DNA from: an uncultured Eubacteriales bacterium
Lineage (GTDB): Bacteria > Bacillota > Clostridia > Oscillospirales > Oscillospiraceae
NCBI GenBank assembly: GCA_900321335.1
Contig: ONVR01000054.1
Coordinates: 1-9,287, forward strand
Length of the DNA: 9,287 nt
Reading direction: 5' to 3'
This document shows, in pieces, positions 1 to 6,041 of this stretch (position 1 is its first letter; the number at the start of each line of letters is the position of its first letter). A model generated the notes under the pieces. The model made no database searches, had not been told where the DNA came from, and was given only the letters and a program-made list of their open reading frames with translations. Made by a program: the position numbers and the translations under genes.

Positions 1-735
1 GAGGACACCTCCATCATGCGCACTACGGTGCTGCCCTCCATGCTGGAGATCGTGGCCCGGAACTTCAGCTATCGGAACAAGGCCGTGCGCCTGTACGAGC
101 TGGGCAAGATCTATCTGCCCCGGCCCGACGGGCTGGCCGACGAGCCCAAGGTCCTCTCTCTGGGGGCTTACGGCGACGGGGTGGACTTCTTCACCTTCAA
201 GGGCGATATTCAGGCGGTTCTGGATCAGGCCCGCGTGGGCGCTGTCCGGTTCGAGGCCTGCCGGGACAACCCCTCCTATCACCCGGGCCGCTGCGCCAGA
301 GTCTATGCCGGCGACCGGCTTCTGGGCGTATTCGGTCAGATCCATCCTTTGGTAGCCGCCGCCTACGACGTGGACGCGGAGATCTACGCCGCGGAGATCG
401 ACTTCGGCGCGCTGTACGGCGCCCGGGGCGGCCAGCCGGAATATGTGCCCCTGCCCAAATACCCCTCCGTCACCCGTGATCTGGCGGTGGTCTGCGCCGA
501 CGGCGTCACCGTTGGCCAGCTGGAGGACTGCATCCGCCGGGCTGCCGTTCTGGTCCGGAAGATCGAGCTGTTCGATATTTACACCGGCGCCCCCATCCTC
601 CCCGGCTTCAAGAGCGTGGCCTTCTCTCTGGAGCTCCGCTCCGACGAGAGGAATCTGACCGCCGCCGAGGCGGACGAGGAGATGGCCCGGATCCTGGCAG
701 CGCTGGAAAAAGAGCACGGCGCCGTGATCCGGTAA
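1..735 (+). CDS. pheT: Phenylalanyl-tRNA synthetase beta subunit, C-terminal part (5' end outside window)
   Basis: This is the beta chain of the alpha2-beta2 cytoplasmic enzyme that charges tRNA-Phe with phenylalanine. The reading frame is open from base 1, so only the last 244 codons of a roughly 800-residue protein are present. The first residues (EDTSIMRTTVLPSMLE, then RLYELGKIY) are the typical stretch of the beta-chain synthetase-like core. The last ~95 residues, from about base 445 (PKYPSVTRDLAVV ... SVAFSLELRSDERNLTAAEAD), form the ferredoxin-fold anticodon-binding (FDX-ACB) domain. The frame ends normally at TAA 733-735, with no sign of damage. A strong hairpin terminator follows 12 bases later. 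pheS would be expected just upstream, outside the window. Identity is based on recognised family motifs and is firm. Confidence 0.96.
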   Translation, partial: EDTSIMRTTVLPSMLEIVARNFSYRNKAVRLYELGKIYLPRPDGLADEPKVLSLGAYGDGVDFFTFKGDIQAVLDQARVGAVRFEACRDNPSYHPGRCARVYAGDRLLGVFGQIHPLVAAAYDVDAEIYAAEIDFGALYGARGGQPEYVPLPKYPSVTRDLAVVCADGVTVGQLEDCIRRAAVLVRKIELFDIYTGAPILPGFKSVAFSLELRSDERNLTAAEADEEMARILAALEKEHGAVIR

Positions 736-747
736 GCGAATACGTTT

Positions 748-791
748 CCGGCGTCTGCCCGATCTCTTCCGGCAGACGCCGGACTGTTTTT
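748..791 (+). terminator. Intrinsic terminator after pheT
   Basis: A perfect 12-bp inverted repeat (CCGGCGTCTGCC at 748-759, GGCAGACGCCGG at 771-782) encloses an 11-base loop, and a TTTTT run at 787-791 follows. It lies between the pheT stop and the ribosome binding site of the next gene, only 17 bases before that start codon. It may therefore act as a partial terminator or attenuator for the downstream gene. Confidence 0.88.
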
Positions 792-808
792 CAGAAAGGA
801 GCATCCCC

Positions 809-1174
809 ATGGAACTGAAGGTTCTCCCCCAGGACCTGACCGTCTGCAAGGTGGCAGACCTGTCCGGTGCAGATCTCAACGGCGCGTTCTTTTTCCTGGC
901 CAGAACAGACGAAGAACTCTCCCTGGTCTGTCCCACCCAAAGCGTTCCCCGGAACGCCACAGACCGGGACGACGGCTGGCGCGGCTTCCGGATCCAGGGC
1001 ATATTGGATTTTTCCCTCATCGGGATCCTGGCAAAGCTCTCCGGCGTTCTGGCAGCGGGCGGCATTGGGATCTTCGCCGTTTCCACCTTTAATACGGACT
1101 ACATTCTGGTCAAGGCGGAAAACCTTGACCGGGCCCTGTCCCTGCTCCGGGAGAGCGGCTATACCGTGGTATAA
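809..1174 (+). CDS. ACT-domain protein, COG3603/CASTOR-like
   Basis: A 121-residue soluble protein. The N-terminal half (1-60, LKVLPQDLTVCKV ... FFFLARTDEELSLVC, then WRGFRIQG) resembles the first ACT-like lobe of the COG3603 family. The second half (about 64-119, LDFSLIGILAKLSGVL, GIGIFAVSTFNTDYILV) is a clear ACT fold, with the usual glycines at the ligand-binding turn. ACT domains bind amino acids or other small effectors. The family as a whole is not assigned a bacterial function, though animal CASTOR arginine sensors share the fold. The ATG at 809 has an AAAGGAG-type site (795-801) ahead of it. The gene sits between pheT and a leucine T-box operon, which suggests, but does not prove, a link to amino-acid sensing. 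I see no promoter of its own in the 74-base gap after pheT, so it may depend on read-through past the hairpin at 748-782. Confidence 0.85.
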   Translation: MELKVLPQDLTVCKVADLSGADLNGAFFFLARTDEELSLVCPTQSVPRNATDRDDGWRGFRIQGILDFSLIGILAKLSGVLAAGGIGIFAVSTFNTDYILVKAENLDRALSLLRESGYTVV

Positions 1175-1199
1175 AAGGAAAGGACCTGCCTGTAAACGC

Positions 1200-1228
1200 T
1201 TGACAAAACCGGTCCGGCAGGGTACAAT
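1200..1228 (+). promoter_or_regulatory. Sigma-A promoter for the T-box/leuA operon
   Basis: A consensus -35 TTGACA (1200-1205) and a -10 TACAAT (1223-1228) are separated by exactly 17 bases. Transcription would begin near 1235, at the 5' edge of the T-box leader. This is among the strongest promoter matches in the window, in line with control being exerted after initiation by the riboswitch. Confidence 0.92.
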
Positions 1229-1234
1229 GGCCCT

Positions 1235-1511
1235 GTTAATCGTGAAATCGTTACATGCAGTGATGGGGAACAGACGGTCTGCGCCGTTATCAGAGAGTCC
1301 GTGTATGCTGAAAGCGGACAGCGGCAGGACTGTGTACGCTCGCCCCGGAGCAGCGGGCCTGAAATCCAGTAGGGCGCGACGGCTGACCCCGTTACCGGTC
1401 ACGGCCTTTTGCAAGGTCACTGAGGGTCTTTCGGGCAACCGTGGGGCCGAATCAGGGTGGTAACACGTCATACTGCGTCCCTGACCGGAGAATCCGGTCA
1501 GGGATTTGTTC
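1235..1511 (+). promoter_or_regulatory. T-box leader riboswitch, probably tRNA-Leu (CUC specifier)
   Basis: This untranslated leader carries T-box landmarks in order. Stem I starts with GATGGGGAA (1262-1270). The conserved AGAGAG (1292-1297) leads into a small stem, GTCCG 1297-1301 with CGGAC 1315-1319. The likely specifier CTC lies at 1339-1341, one purine before CCCC (1343-1346), which can pair with GGGG (1265-1268) to close the specifier loop. AGTAGG follows at 1368-1373, and then the antiterminator side AGGGTGGTAACACG (1454-1467). The bulge TGGT (1458-1461) would pair with an NCCA end whose discriminator is A, as in tRNA-Leu. Uncharged tRNA-Leu should stabilise the antiterminator and allow leuA transcription. 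The specifier register is inferred by eye. TAC (Tyr) at 1335-1337 is a weaker alternative, but the downstream leucine gene favours CUC. Confidence 0.9.
1478..1511 (+). terminator. T-box regulated intrinsic terminator
   Basis: TCCCTGACCGG (1478-1488) and CCGGTCAGGGA (1494-1504) form a perfect 11-bp stem with a five-base loop, followed by TTTGTTCTT. The 5' arm begins with TCCCT, the same bases that would pair with AGGG (1454-1457) in the antiterminator. The two structures therefore exclude each other, as expected for a transcriptional T-box switch. Confidence 0.92.
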
Positions 1512-1559
1512 TTCCCGCGCAAGCGAAAAATTCCTACATCCCCCAAAGGAGGACGTCTC

Positions 1560-3257
1560 ATGTCCAAGATGAATCAGTACAAAAAGTACATCCCCTTCAA
1601 GCCTCAGCCCATTGAAAACCGCACCTGGCCGGACAATCTCATCACCAAGGCCCCGGTGTGGTGCAGCGTGGATCTCCGGGACGGCAACCAGTCCCTCATC
1701 GACCCCATGAATCGCCAGGAAAAGCTGGAGTTCTTCCACACCCTGGTGGATATCGGCGTCAAGGAGATCGAGATCGGCTTTCCCTCCGCCTCCGAGACGG
1801 AGTATGAGATCTGCCGGGAGCTGATCGAAGGAGGCCACATCCCCGACGACGTGACCATCCAGGTGCTGGTCCAGGCCCGGCCCCATCTGATCCGCAAGAC
1901 CTTTGAGGCCATTGCCGGGGCCAAAAACGTGATCCTGCACTTTTACAACTCCACCTCCACTCTCCAGCGGAAGGTGGTCTTCAACATGGACTGCGACGGC
2001 ATCACCAAAATCGCCACGGACGCGGCGGACCTGATCTACGAAATGGCCCAGCCCGTCATTGCCGGGGGCATGAACCTGCGCTACGAGTACTCCCCGGAGT
2101 CCTTCATGGGCACGGAGATGGACTACGCTGTGGAGATCTGTCAGGCGGTATTGGAGCACCTGCACGCCACAGCGGAGAACAAGGTCATCCTCAACCTGCC
2201 CACCACGGTGGAAAACTGCATGCCCAACCAGTTCGCCGACGAGCTGGAGTACTTCATCCGCAAGCTCCCCAGCCGGGAATGCGCCATCATCTCCCTGCAC
2301 CCCCACAACGACCGGGGCACCGGCGTTGCCACCACGGAGGCGGGACTGCTGGCGGGGGCCGAGCGGGTGGAGGCCACCCTCTTCGGCAACGGCGAGCGCA
2401 CGGGCAACGTGGACATGGTCACCGTTGCCATGAATATGTATACCCAGGGAGTGGACCCGGAGCTGGACTTTTCCAATATCAACAAGATCCGGGATATGTA
2501 TGAGCGCTGCACCAAGATGCGCGTGCCCGAGCGGCAGCCCTACGTGGGCGATCTGGTGTTCACCGCCTTCTCCGGCAGCCACCAGGACGCCATCAACAAG
2601 GGCTTCAACTATATGGAGACTTCCGGAACGGGCCTCTGGGAGGTCCCCTATCTGCCCATCGACCCCACAGATCTGGGCCGGGAGTACGAGCCGGTGCGCA
2701 TCAACTCCCAGTCCGGCAAGGGCGGCGCCGCCTTTATCATGAATCACAAGTTCGGCTACGACATGCCCAAGGCCATGCACCCCGAGTTCGGCGCCATCGT
2801 TCAGGCGGAGACGGAGCGTCTGGGCACAGAGCTGAAGGCCGACGCCATTTACCGCCTCTTCAAGGAGAACTATCTGGACGTCGACGCCCCTTACCGGCTC
2901 ATCAAGCACAGCTTTGAAGAGCAGACCATGGGCGAAACCTCTGTGGTCACCTTCTGGGGCACCATCCAGATCGACGAGACGGTCTTTACCGTCCACGGGG
3001 AGGGCAACGGCCCCATTGACGCCTTCTTCAACGCCATCCACGGCCAGAAGATGGACAAATTCCGCTTCATCGACTACAAGGAGCACGCCATCTCCGACGG
3101 CTCCGACTCCATGGCCGTGGCCTACGTACAGCTCCGGGACCGGGAGGGCAAAGACGTCTTCGGCGTGGGCATCTCCCACAACATCAACCTGGCCCCTCTC
3201 AAGGCCATTCTCTGCGCCATCAACCGGGCCAAGATCGCCCGGAGAAAGGAAAAGTAA
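1560..3257 (+). CDS. leuA: 2-isopropylmalate synthase, yeast-type (LeuA2)
   Basis: It catalyses the first committed step of leucine synthesis: condensation of acetyl-CoA with 2-ketoisovalerate in the cytoplasm. The 565 residues match the yeast-like long form (about 560) rather than the LeuA1 form. The HMGL-like TIM barrel holds the catalytic Arg-Asp pair in SVDLRDGNQ (R40, D41), the metal-binding His pair in SLHPHND (H247, H249) and the signature LFGNGERTGNVD (274-285). A linker with GKGG (387-390) leads to the C-terminal leucine feedback domain (about 440-560, with HGEGNGPIDAFFNAI). The ATG at 1560 is chosen because AAAGGAGG lies eight bases before it. An in-frame TTG at 1506 lies inside the terminator tail and is unlikely. 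Expression should be set by the T-box leader and activity by leucine feedback, both known for this pathway. The stop codon directly abuts the next start. Confidence 0.97.
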   Translation: MSKMNQYKKYIPFKPQPIENRTWPDNLITKAPVWCSVDLRDGNQSLIDPMNRQEKLEFFHTLVDIGVKEIEIGFPSASETEYEICRELIEGGHIPDDVTIQVLVQARPHLIRKTFEAIAGAKNVILHFYNSTSTLQRKVVFNMDCDGITKIATDAADLIYEMAQPVIAGGMNLRYEYSPESFMGTEMDYAVEICQAVLEHLHATAENKVILNLPTTVENCMPNQFADELEYFIRKLPSRECAIISLHPHNDRGTGVATTEAGLLAGAERVEATLFGNGERTGNVDMVTVAMNMYTQGVDPELDFSNINKIRDMYERCTKMRVPERQPYVGDLVFTAFSGSHQDAINKGFNYMETSGTGLWEVPYLPIDPTDLGREYEPVRINSQSGKGGAAFIMNHKFGYDMPKAMHPEFGAIVQAETERLGTELKADAIYRLFKENYLDVDAPYRLIKHSFEEQTMGETSVVTFWGTIQIDETVFTVHGEGNGPIDAFFNAIHGQKMDKFRFIDYKEHAISDGSDSMAVAYVQLRDREGKDVFGVGISHNINLAPLKAILCAINRAKIARRKEK

Positions 3258-3668
3258 ATGGTACGCCAGATCGTAAAGGACGCGGTGTTTCTCTCCCAGA
3301 AATCCGAGCCTGCCACACAGAAGGATCTGCCTGTTGTCCTGGACCTGCTGGACACCCTGAAGGCACACCGGGACGGGTGTGTGGGCATGGCGGCCAATAT
3401 GATCGGGGAGCGCAAGCGGATCATCGCCATTGACACGGGGGTTATGGACGTGGCCATGATCAATCCCGTCATTCTGAAAAGATCCGAGCCCTATGAGACC
3501 AGCGAGGGCTGTCTGAGCCACAGCGGCCAGCGGAAAGCCCTCCGCTACCGGAAGATCCAGGTGGAATTTTTCGACGTGACCTTCCGCAAGCACCGGCGCA
3601 CCTACACGGATTTCATCGCCCAGATCATCCAGCACGAGGTGGACCACTGCGACGGCGTGATCATCTGA
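3258..3668 (+). CDS. def: Peptide deformylase, short atypical form
   Basis: A metal hydrolase of 136 residues that would remove the N-terminal formyl group from new proteins at the ribosome. All three family blocks are visible. Motif 1 is GCVGMAANMIG (40-50), motif 2 is EGCLS (83-87, metal ligand C85), and motif 3 is QHEVDH (125-130, ligands H126 and H130, catalytic E127). Classical enzymes have Gln at the end of motif 1 (GxGxAAxQ), where this protein has Asn47. The chain is also shorter than typical forms (about 150-190). A group of short clostridial deformylases shares this AAN motif as far as I recall, and their activity is less certain. The ATG directly follows the leuA TAA with no spacer, and a GGAGAAAGGA site (3241-3250) lies inside leuA. 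It is therefore almost certainly cotranscribed with leuA under the leucine T-box. Confidence 0.85.
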   Translation: MVRQIVKDAVFLSQKSEPATQKDLPVVLDLLDTLKAHRDGCVGMAANMIGERKRIIAIDTGVMDVAMINPVILKRSEPYETSEGCLSHSGQRKALRYRKIQVEFFDVTFRKHRRTYTDFIAQIIQHEVDHCDGVII

Positions 3669-3690
3669 AGGGCAGACAAAGTGAACAAAC

Positions 3691-3730
3691 CACTGGGGGT
3701 GAGCGTTTGCTCACCCCCAGTGTTATTCTT
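3691..3730. terminator. Bidirectional terminator between convergent operons
   Basis: CACTGGGGGTGAGC (3691-3704) and GCTCACCCCCAGTG (3709-3722) form a perfect 14-bp stem with a four-base GTTT loop. On the + strand TTATTCTTC follows, ending the leuA-def transcript. On the - strand the stem starts directly after the TAA of the DUF402 gene (3723-3725), and GTTTGTTC follows it. One hairpin probably serves both transcripts. Confidence 0.9.
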
Positions 3731-4283
3731 CTTTCTGATTGCGCTCGGTCACCTCTCCCAGCAGCCGCTCCCGCTGCCGGGCAAGAAACGCCTCCAGCTC
3801 GTCCCGGCGCTCCGTGAGCAGCCGGAACACCTTTTCCCCCTCCCGCAGCGTCCGCTCGTACTGATATCGGGTGATCTCCCCACGGGCACAGGCCTCGTCC
3901 AGCTCGTCCCGGTCCAGCTCCAGCACCCTGTCTCCCGTGAAGACGTAGTCCAGATACAGATCGTCAAACCAGGGATCTTCGTCCTCCGTGTGGTTGCCGT
4001 CGGTCAGATCCACGTGGATCTCCACCGGGCGCCCGTCCCCGTCAAACATGGCGGTGATCCAGTAATACGCCCCCTCCGGGGCAACCTGAACCCAGGTATA
4101 CCCCCCGTCGGCGATGGTCACGGACCTGTCGCCGTACCGGATCACAAGCGGCTGCTGGACCTTGCGTATGGCGATCAGCCCCGCCTTGCCCCGGCGGCCG
4201 TCCGGAAGCGCAGCGTCCCGGATCACCACGTCCTTGCGCAGGATCCGGGTCCACTTGGTGCGGATCATGTCCTTGCGTTTCAT
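3723..4283 (-). CDS. DUF402 family protein (nucleotide phosphatase-like)
   Basis: A 186-residue soluble acidic protein, the last gene of a three-gene operon. The DUF402 fold is recognised from an N-terminal beta-rich part (DGGYTWVQVAPEG at 59-71, YYWITAMFDGDG at 73-84, then EIHVDLTDGN) and the signature PWFDDLYLDYVF (104-115). Then come a D-rich LDRDELDEA (123-131) and a basic/acidic helical tail (140-186). Characterised members include an S. aureus and Bacillus Ntdp that hydrolyses nucleoside tri- and diphosphates with divalent metal, and FomD. The aspartates here are consistent with metal binding, but the substrate is unknown. The ATG at 4283 follows the rlmI stop by one base and has AGGTGG six bases ahead of it. 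An upstream in-frame start at 4415 would lie inside rlmI and gives Arg/Ser/Thr-rich non-native-looking sequence. A tight link to an rRNA methyltransferase suggests an RNA or nucleotide-related role. Confidence 0.87.
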   Translation of the reverse strand: MKRKDMIRTKWTRILRKDVVIRDAALPDGRRGKAGLIAIRKVQQPLVIRYGDRSVTIADGGYTWVQVAPEGAYYWITAMFDGDGRPVEIHVDLTDGNHTEDEDPWFDDLYLDYVFTGDRVLELDRDELDEACARGEITRYQYERTLREGEKVFRLLTERRDELEAFLARQRERLLGEVTERNQKEE

Positions 4284-4284
4284 C

Positions 4285-5511
4285 TCACACCACCTGGAAA
4301 ATGTAGAACTTGAGATAGTTCGTCTCCGGCACGTTCCACAGGATCGGGTGGTCCGCCGCCTGCTGCCGGGCCTCCACCTGCCGGAGGGACACCTCCGCGT
4401 CCCGGGCGGCGTCATGGAGCATGTTTACAAACAGCTCCTCCGTCATGAAATGGGAGCAGGAGCAGGTGGCCAGATACCCGCCCCGGGGCAGGAGCTTCAT
4501 GGCCTTGCAGTTGATCTCTTTATAGCCGCGGACGGCGTTTTTCACCGTCTCCCGGCTCTTGGTAAAGGCCGGGGGATCGAGAATGATGAAATCGTAGTCG
4601 CATCTCCCGGCGTTTGCCATGTCCGTCAGCAGATCGAACACGTCGGCCCGGAGAAAATCCATCCGGTCCTCCAGCCCGTTGAGGGCCGCATTCTTCTTCA
4701 CCTGCTCCACGGCGTCTGCGGACACGTCCACGGCGCAGACCCGCTCGGCCCCCGCCGCGGCGGCGTTGAGGGCAAAGGCTCCCGTGTGGGTAAAGCAGTC
4801 CAGCACCCGGCGGCCGGCGGCGATCTTCCGAATGGCCATGCGGTTATATTTCTGGTCCAGGAAAAACCCGGTTTTCTGTCCGTTGCGATAGTCCACGGCA
4901 TAGCGGATCCCGTTTTCCGTTATGATCACGGTCCCGTCCAGATCCGTGCGCAGCCCCGGCAGGGGATAAAAGCCCTTGTACTGGGTCATCCCCTCCTTCT
5001 CCCGGAGGGCGACGTCGTTGCGCTCATAAATGGCGTCGATCCGCTCCCCGTACCCGGCGAGAGTCTCCACCAGCGCCCGGAAGATCAGGTCCTTGACCTG
5101 CTCCATCCCCAGGCTCAGAACCTGGACGGACAGGACGTTTTCAAACCGGTCCACCGTCAGCCCCGGCATGGTGTCCGCCTCGCCGAAAATCAGGCGGCAG
5201 CAGCGGAAATCCGTCAGCCCCATGACCGTCCGGCGGTAGTCCAGGGCATAGCGGACCCGCCGGCGCCAGAAGGCCTCGTCAAACCGGTCGTTGGCGTTCC
5301 GGGACAGCAGCCGCACCCGGATCCGGGAGTGGCCGTTGAGAAAGCCGCTGCCCAGATAGCGTCCCTTCCGGGAGAACACGTCTACAATATCGCCGTTTTC
5401 ACAGGTCCCGTCGATCCGGGTGATCTCTCCGTCAAAAACCCACGGATGTCCGCCCCGGAGGGCCCGCTCCGCCTTTTCCGTGACGGTGACGGCCGTAAAT
5501 GCCCGCTCCAT
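4285..5511 (-). CDS. rlmI: RlmI/RlmK-type class I rRNA methyltransferase (PUA + MTase)
   Basis: A 408-residue SAM-dependent methyltransferase of the COG1092 family. E. coli RlmI makes m5C1962 of 23S rRNA. Residues 1-75 form a PUA RNA-binding domain (GGHPWVFDGEI at 20-30, NGDIVDVFSRKGRYLGSGF at 39-57). A central segment has the family motif GQKTGFFLDQKYNR (211-224). The Rossmann domain shows SAM motif I VLDCFTHTGAFAL (236-248), the acidic motif II VDVSADAVEQ (261-270), the motif IV DPPAF (312-316) and CSCSH (350-354), which holds the candidate catalytic cysteines. The ATG at 5511 is four bases after the preceding stop, with AAGGGTGAG ahead of it. A further upstream ATG at 5535 would overlap the preceding gene. 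Exact rRNA target is inferred from the family; paralogues with unknown targets exist in Firmicutes. Confidence 0.92.
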   Translation of the reverse strand: MERAFTAVTVTEKAERALRGGHPWVFDGEITRIDGTCENGDIVDVFSRKGRYLGSGFLNGHSRIRVRLLSRNANDRFDEAFWRRRVRYALDYRRTVMGLTDFRCCRLIFGEADTMPGLTVDRFENVLSVQVLSLGMEQVKDLIFRALVETLAGYGERIDAIYERNDVALREKEGMTQYKGFYPLPGLRTDLDGTVIITENGIRYAVDYRNGQKTGFFLDQKYNRMAIRKIAAGRRVLDCFTHTGAFALNAAAAGAERVCAVDVSADAVEQVKKNAALNGLEDRMDFLRADVFDLLTDMANAGRCDYDFIILDPPAFTKSRETVKNAVRGYKEINCKAMKLLPRGGYLATCSCSHFMTEELFVNMLHDAARDAEVSLRQVEARQQAADHPILWNVPETNYLKFYIFQVV

Positions 5512-5515
5512 AGTC

Positions 5516-5842
5516 TCACCCTTCCACAAATTCAATGGAGGCGTTTTTCTTCAGCGCCAGCTTCGCATCCGCCTCGGCACACTTGATGATGCCGTTGATG
5601 ACCGGGCAGGACACGTGAACGGGAAAGTGCTCCCGGGCATAGTCGTACAGGGGACCTTCTCCCGGCTTCTGCAGGCACAGCTCATAGGTGTCAAAGGTAT
5701 CCCCCAGGGTCTCAAACATCTCCTGCACGGCCTTACATCCCGTATTCACCTTGAGGCGCACCGTCATCTCCTCGTCGTCGGCCTGGGCCGTCACCAGGGC
5801 CTTCAGGCCGCAGATCCCCGGGTCGATCTTCACTTTCGTCAT
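5516..5842 (-). CDS. Small conserved five-cysteine protein (possibly DUF6951)
   Basis: A 108-residue cytoplasmic protein with no signal peptide or membrane segment. It starts MTKVKIDPGICG and has five cysteines, C11, C36, C56, C79 and C88. C79 is in HVSCPVINGI and C88 in IKCAEAD, and the C-terminus reads LALKKNASIEF. The pattern PGICG ... TGCKAV ... CPV fits a family I recall from clostridia and methanogens, annotated only as DUF6951. Its function is unknown. The spaced cysteines could bind a metal or Fe-S centre, but this is inference. The ATG at 5842 is preferred over the longer ATG at 5884 because GGAGG lies eight bases ahead, and because 5884 would fall at the promoter -10. It is the first gene of the operon with rlmI and the DUF402 gene. 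Confidence 0.8.
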   Translation of the reverse strand: MTKVKIDPGICGLKALVTAQADDEEMTVRLKVNTGCKAVQEMFETLGDTFDTYELCLQKPGEGPLYDYAREHFPVHVSCPVINGIIKCAEADAKLALKKNASIEFVEG

Positions 5843-5874
5843 GGCGTTTTCCTCCGTTTTCGCACGTTTGCACC

Positions 5875-5903
5875 ATTGTACCACAGGGCCGGATCGTTTA
5901 CAA
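5875..5903 (-). promoter_or_regulatory. Promoter of the 5-Cys protein / rlmI / DUF402 operon
   Basis: Read on the - strand, -35 TTGTAA (5903-5898) and -10 TACAAT (5880-5875) are 17 bases apart. The predicted start lies about 26 bases before the ATG at 5842. The -10 is one base from consensus and the -35 is weaker (4 of 6). Confidence 0.8.
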
Positions 5904-5913
5904 ACTATTCACA

Positions 5914-5932
5914 GTACATTTTCAATTTGTAC
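5914..5932. repeat. 19-bp interrupted inverted repeat, candidate operator
   Basis: GTACA (5914-5918) and TGTAC (5928-5932) are inverted copies separated by nine A/T-rich bases. The element lies about 10 bp upstream of the -35 of the operon promoter at 5875-5903, where an activator or repressor could bind. There is no independent support for a bound protein. Confidence 0.4.
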
Positions 5933-5956
5933 ACCATTTCCCCCAGCCCCTGTGGT

Positions 5957-5989
5957 ATCCTTTAACCATCAAAGGATTTTTGATCCTTT
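5957..5989. repeat. Alternating ATCCTTT / AAAGGAT / ATCCTTT segment
   Basis: ATCCTTT occurs at 5957-5963 and again at 5983-5989. Its complement AAAGGAT lies between them at 5971-5977. The middle copy can pair with either side (loops of 7 or 5 bases), so two hairpins exclude each other on either strand. Around it the + strand is pyrimidine-rich and no convincing gene is present from 5843 to 6136. Confidence 0.5.
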
Positions 5990-6041
5990 CTTCTCTCTTC
6001 TTCTTATTTCAACCTACTTCTATTTAATTCCTCTCCATTCT

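Noticed and set aside
1506..1559. Extended leuA start at TTG 1506
   Set aside because: It lies in the U tract of the T-box terminator, has no ribosome site, and adds a non-homologous R/K/P-rich leader. The ATG at 1560 has AAAGGAGG.
1452..3647. Open frame of 731 codons on the - strand across leuA and def
   Set aside because: It is antisense to two clearly real genes, shows no family motif and is rich in V, L, H, G and D. GC-biased codon use in the real frame often keeps the mirror frame open.
4284..4415. Longer DUF402 start at 4415
   Set aside because: It would overlap rlmI by 130 bases and adds low-quality Arg/Ser/Thr-rich sequence. The ATG at 4283 has a good ribosome site.
4114..5586. 490-codon + strand frame opposite rlmI and the DUF402 gene
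   Set aside because: Antisense shadow with low-complexity composition and no motif. The - strand genes have full domain sets and ribosome sites.
5927..5961. + strand promoter TTGTAC to TATCCT
   Set aside because: The spacing is 23 bases, too long for sigma-A. Only an extended -10 remains, which I mention as tentative.
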